DNA of 7,743 nt from Planctomycetaceae bacterium UBA4732 (lineage in GTDB: Bacteria; Planctomycetota; Planctomycetia; Gemmatales; Gemmataceae): the NCBI GenBank assembly GCA_002404095.1, contig DHJA01000180.1, positions 1 through 7,743 of the forward strand. Direction: 5' to 3'. The position numbers were made by a program, and so were the translations under genes. Shown here one piece after another: positions 5,984 through 7,743 of the stretch. Each line of letters begins with the position of its first letter. Position 1 is the first letter of the stretch. The notes beneath the pieces are model-generated. The model saw only the letters and a program-made list of their open reading frames with translations. It ran no database searches and was not told the DNA's origin.

Positions 5984-7432
5984 TTGGCGCTGGCCGCGTC
6001 TGTGCTGGCTCTGATCCTGGTCGGCGGCGGCGGGGCGGCGTGGTGGCAGCTAGAGCGGACGGCGGTGGCGCGCGACGTGGAAGCGGCGCTGGCCGAGGCG
6101 GCGTTGCACCAGAAGGCGGGGCGTTGGCCGGAGGTGCGGGCGGCCCTGGAGCGGGCCGAGGGCCGTCTAGGCAGTTCAGGCCCCGAGTCGCTGCGCCAAA
6201 CCCTGCATCAAGCGAAGGCCGACGCCGACATGGTGGCCGAACTCGACGAGATCCGCCTGCGGCCGTCGGAGACAACCCTTGAGGGGGGCCGCTCGGCGCA
6301 CGACCAGGCAATCGGAAGAGACATGGATGTGCGGTATACTGGGGCGTTCCGCAGGTACGGCATCGACGTGGAGGCGCTGGAGGCGCCGGAAGCGGCGGCG
6401 CGCGTGCGGCGATCCGCCATCCGGGACGAGCTGCTGACGGCGATCGGCAACTGGTTGCGGATGAGTAATGCGAGTCAGACCAAACTCCTGGCGGTGACTG
6501 AAGAGGCGGACGACGATCCCTGGCGGCGGTCGTTCCGCGAGGCATGGCGGCGTCATGACGCCAAACGCATGAAGGCGCTGGCGGCGGAGGCTGAGGCTCT
6601 GGCCCAGCCGCCCGCGATGCTCGAATGGCTTGCCGCGTATCTCGCGGACGCCGGCCTGTCGGAGGAAGCGGCGGTGCTGCTGCGGCAGGCGCAGCAGCGG
6701 TATCCGGGAGACTTCTGGATTAGTTTAACTCTTGGGAACGTCTGCCGGCGCCTGCATCCGCCCAGGCCGCAGGAGGCAGTCGGCTACATGCGGGCGGCAG
6801 TGGCGATTCGACCGGGAAGCGCGGGGGCCCACCACAACCTGGGCGCCGTCTTGGGAGACAGCGGCGCGTGGGCCGCCGCCCTCGGCGAATTCCGCCGGGC
6901 CATCGAACTCGATCCGCAGGACTCCCGCGCTCACGACGGCCTTGGCGCCACCCTATGGAATATCGGCGACCGGAGCGGCGCTATCGGCGAATTCCGCCGG
7001 GCCGTCGAACTCGATCCGCAGGATTCCTACGCTCAAGCCCATCTGGGCGGGGCCCTGAAGGAAGGCGACGATTTGAATGGCGCCGTCTCCGAATTCCGCC
7101 AAGCTCTCATGCTCGATCCCAATAACACCAGGGCGCGCGACGATCTGGTCAAGGCTCTCGCCCCACAGGGCCGGCTGGAGGAGGCTCTCGGCACATGGGG
7201 GGCGGCCCTTGAACAAGCCCCACCTAACCACGACGCCTGGAACGGCTACGCGGAACTGTGCGCGTTTCTTGGCCGGGACGAGGAATACCGCCGCACCTGC
7301 CGCGCCCTGCTCGACCGCTTCGGCGTCGATCCAGCCGATTTCCCGCATGCTGGCCCTTTCTCGCGCATGATCCTCGCGGATTTCCGGCGGGTCCGCCTCA
7401 CAGTAGGCGATGGCCTCGCGCACGGCCTCTAG
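5984..7432 (+). CDS. TPR protein: membrane and TPR part of a planctomycete Ser/Thr kinase, kinase domain missing (likely gene fragment)
   Basis: The open frame runs 482 residues from a TTG with no good ribosome binding site. The frame is already open just after the TAG at 5939-5941, and the codons before the TTG read ERKRRRAT, a basic juxtamembrane stretch with no ATG or GTG. Then come a transmembrane helix (about 1-21), a helical AALAEAALHQKAGRWPEVRAAL segment (34-55), a region with RYGIDVEAL (124-132), and five or so TPR-like repeats (about 245-415) ending in ELDPQDS/AIELDPQ-type turns. I know this order as the C-terminal half of planctomycete Ser/Thr kinases, where an N-terminal kinase domain (about 300 residues) should precede it; none is present here. 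After CRALLDRFG (439-447) the familiar C-terminal continuation is also lost, and the last 35 residues are antisense to a DUF433 gene. TPRs imply protein-protein contacts. The protein may be untranslated debris, or a headless paralogue. Confidence 0.6.
   Translation: MALAASVLALILVGGGGAAWWQLERTAVARDVEAALAEAALHQKAGRWPEVRAALERAEGRLGSSGPESLRQTLHQAKADADMVAELDEIRLRPSETTLEGGRSAHDQAIGRDMDVRYTGAFRRYGIDVEALEAPEAAARVRRSAIRDELLTAIGNWLRMSNASQTKLLAVTEEADDDPWRRSFREAWRRHDAKRMKALAAEAEALAQPPAMLEWLAAYLADAGLSEEAAVLLRQAQQRYPGDFWISLTLGNVCRRLHPPRPQEAVGYMRAAVAIRPGSAGAHHNLGAVLGDSGAWAAALGEFRRAIELDPQDSRAHDGLGATLWNIGDRSGAIGEFRRAVELDPQDSYAQAHLGGALKEGDDLNGAVSEFRQALMLDPNNTRARDDLVKALAPQGRLEEALGTWGAALEQAPPNHDAWNGYAELCAFLGRDEEYRRTCRALLDRFGVDPADFPHAGPFSRMILADFRRVRLTVGDGLAHGL
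6882..7035 (+). repeat. Near-identical adjacent TPR units
   Basis: The 52-bp block at 6882-6933 recurs at 6984-7035, exactly 102 bp (34 codons, one TPR) later, with only four mismatches. Both encode GEFRRAxELDPQDS. The neighbouring TPR at about 7086 is much more diverged. This points to a recent one-repeat duplication or gene conversion within the TPR array. Confidence 0.85.
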
Positions 7433-7603
7433 CGGCAGATTCATGTCCTCGGCGATCTCCTCCGGCGTCAAACCCTCCGGCGGATCACCGTCCACAACAC
7501 GGGCGTAAACCCATTCCGCCCGGAGGCGCGTGCCTTTGAGGAAGAGTTGTTTGTAAGACGATTGCGGATGTGGCCCCAAGTGTTTCCAGCCGTTCTGCGT
7601 CAT
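6953..7603 (-). CDS. DUF433 family (antitoxin-like) protein with aberrant C-terminal extension
   Basis: The frame runs 216 residues from the ATG at 7603, which has a perfect GGAGG 5 nt upstream; in-frame ATGs further out (7645 and 7663) overlap or precede the likely -10 box. Residues about 7-85 match what I know of DUF433 proteins: HLGPHPQSSYKQLFLKGTRLRAE, then LTPEEIAEDMNLPLEAVREA (45-64), which resembles a helix-turn-helix, then AYCEADPPEI. DUF433 proteins are small, often act as antitoxins, and are usually followed by a DUF5615/PIN-like toxin gene. Here similarity seems to end near residue 91, and the remaining ~125 residues are the antisense of the TPR gene, so they are almost certainly not native. 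No toxin gene follows. The gene is best read as a truncated antitoxin that has picked up a chance tail; whether it is expressed is unknown. Confidence 0.65.
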   Translation of the reverse strand: MTQNGWKHLGPHPQSSYKQLFLKGTRLRAEWVYARVVDGDPPEGLTPEEIAEDMNLPLEAVREAIAYCEADPPEIREDHARERASMREIGWIDAEAVEQGAAGAAVFLVPAKKRAQFRVAVPGVVVRWGLFKGRPPCAESLLQPALWGESLDQIVARPGVIGIEHESLAEFGDGAIQIVAFLQGPAQMGLSVGILRIEFDGPAEFADSAAPVADIP

Positions 7604-7608
7604 GGGAG

Positions 7609-7613
7609 CCTCC
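7609..7613 (-). promoter_or_regulatory. Ribosome binding site of the DUF433 gene
   Basis: Reads GGAGG on the minus strand, 5 nt before the ATG at 7603. It settles the start against in-frame ATGs at 7645 and 7663. Confidence 0.7.
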
Positions 7614-7643
7614 GAGAGTTTCGCTTGAGAGATCGCGTCTTCC

Positions 7644-7649
7644 ATTATA
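7644..7649 (-). promoter_or_regulatory. Consensus -10 box (TATAAT) for the DUF433 gene
   Basis: The minus strand reads TATAAT, a perfect sigma-70 -10 hexamer, 40 bp before the ATG at 7603. No convincing -35 hexamer is found 16-18 bp upstream, where the plus-strand GACGCGCA block of the divergent element lies. Confidence 0.45.
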
Positions 7650-7661
7650 TTCCGAAAAACC

Positions 7662-7693
7662 ATCGACGCGCACGCCCCCTTGCGGGCAGTATA
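7662..7693 (+). promoter_or_regulatory. Putative promoter pointing out of the window (copy B of the element before the sigma gene)
   Basis: CCGAAAAA (7652-7659) is followed by ATCGACGCGCA (7662-7672), 16 bp, and GTATA (7689-7693). The order, orientation and 16-bp spacing are those of the element before the ECF sigma gene at 3826-3857. No start codon with a sustained frame follows before the window ends, so the target gene would start beyond 7743. By analogy it may be another ECF sigma factor. Confidence 0.55.
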
Positions 7694-7743
7694 AAGGGAT
7701 AGGAGCGGAATGGCAGGGACTTAACACTACAGCGCAGCAAAGC

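Noticed and set aside
5796..6545. 249-codon minus-strand open frame
   Set aside because: Pro/Arg/Ala-rich composition typical of the antisense of a GC-rich gene; it crosses the boundary between two real plus-strand frames.
6882..7035. Non-coding tandem repeat
   Set aside because: The 102-bp period is exactly 34 codons, in frame, and encodes TPR motifs.

Overview
The window looks like chromosomal DNA from a Gemmata-type planctomycete. The grounds are high GC content, an ECF sigma factor that continues into a membrane anchor and an extracytoplasmic tail, the membrane/TPR half of a planctomycete-style Ser/Thr kinase, and a large secreted subtilase-like protein. These assignments come from recognising families in the translations; no database search was possible.

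Left part (1-2922): one large minus-strand gene encodes an exported 878-residue subtilisin-fold (S8) protein. Asp and His are in place, but the catalytic Ser appears to be Gly, and a long charged coiled-coil insertion interrupts the fold. Its leader carries a perfect 16-bp hairpin. Divergent from it, at 2923-3735, is a complete classical short-chain dehydrogenase. The last nine codons of that gene, and most of its stop codon, lie inside a REP-like palindromic element (3706-3798) made of two mirrored 29-bp arms.

Middle part (3800-5461): a promoter-like element precedes a membrane-tethered ECF sigma factor (GTG start at 3892). A 217-bp gap follows, with a candidate terminator hairpin and a sigma-70-like promoter.

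Right part (5462-7743): a small membrane-anchored protein of a family I associate with planctomycetes ends at a TAG. The reading frame beyond that TAG continues directly into the juxtamembrane, transmembrane and TPR part of a Ser/Thr kinase-type protein with no kinase domain and no good start codon. This fragment is also cut at its 3' end, where it meets tail-to-tail a truncated DUF433 (antitoxin-like) gene on the minus strand. The two open frames then overlap antisense for 480 bp. The layout suggests rearrangement or decay of a kinase gene and of a DUF433-containing toxin-antitoxin locus. At the right edge a second copy of the promoter-like element seen before the sigma gene, with identical internal spacing, points out of the window. 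It suggests another gene, plausibly a similar sigma factor, just beyond the end.

No tRNA, rRNA, CRISPR array or transposase was seen. The most rewarding points are the shared promoter element, the pseudoprotease, the palindromic element feeding into the dehydrogenase gene, and the kinase-fragment/DUF433 junction.
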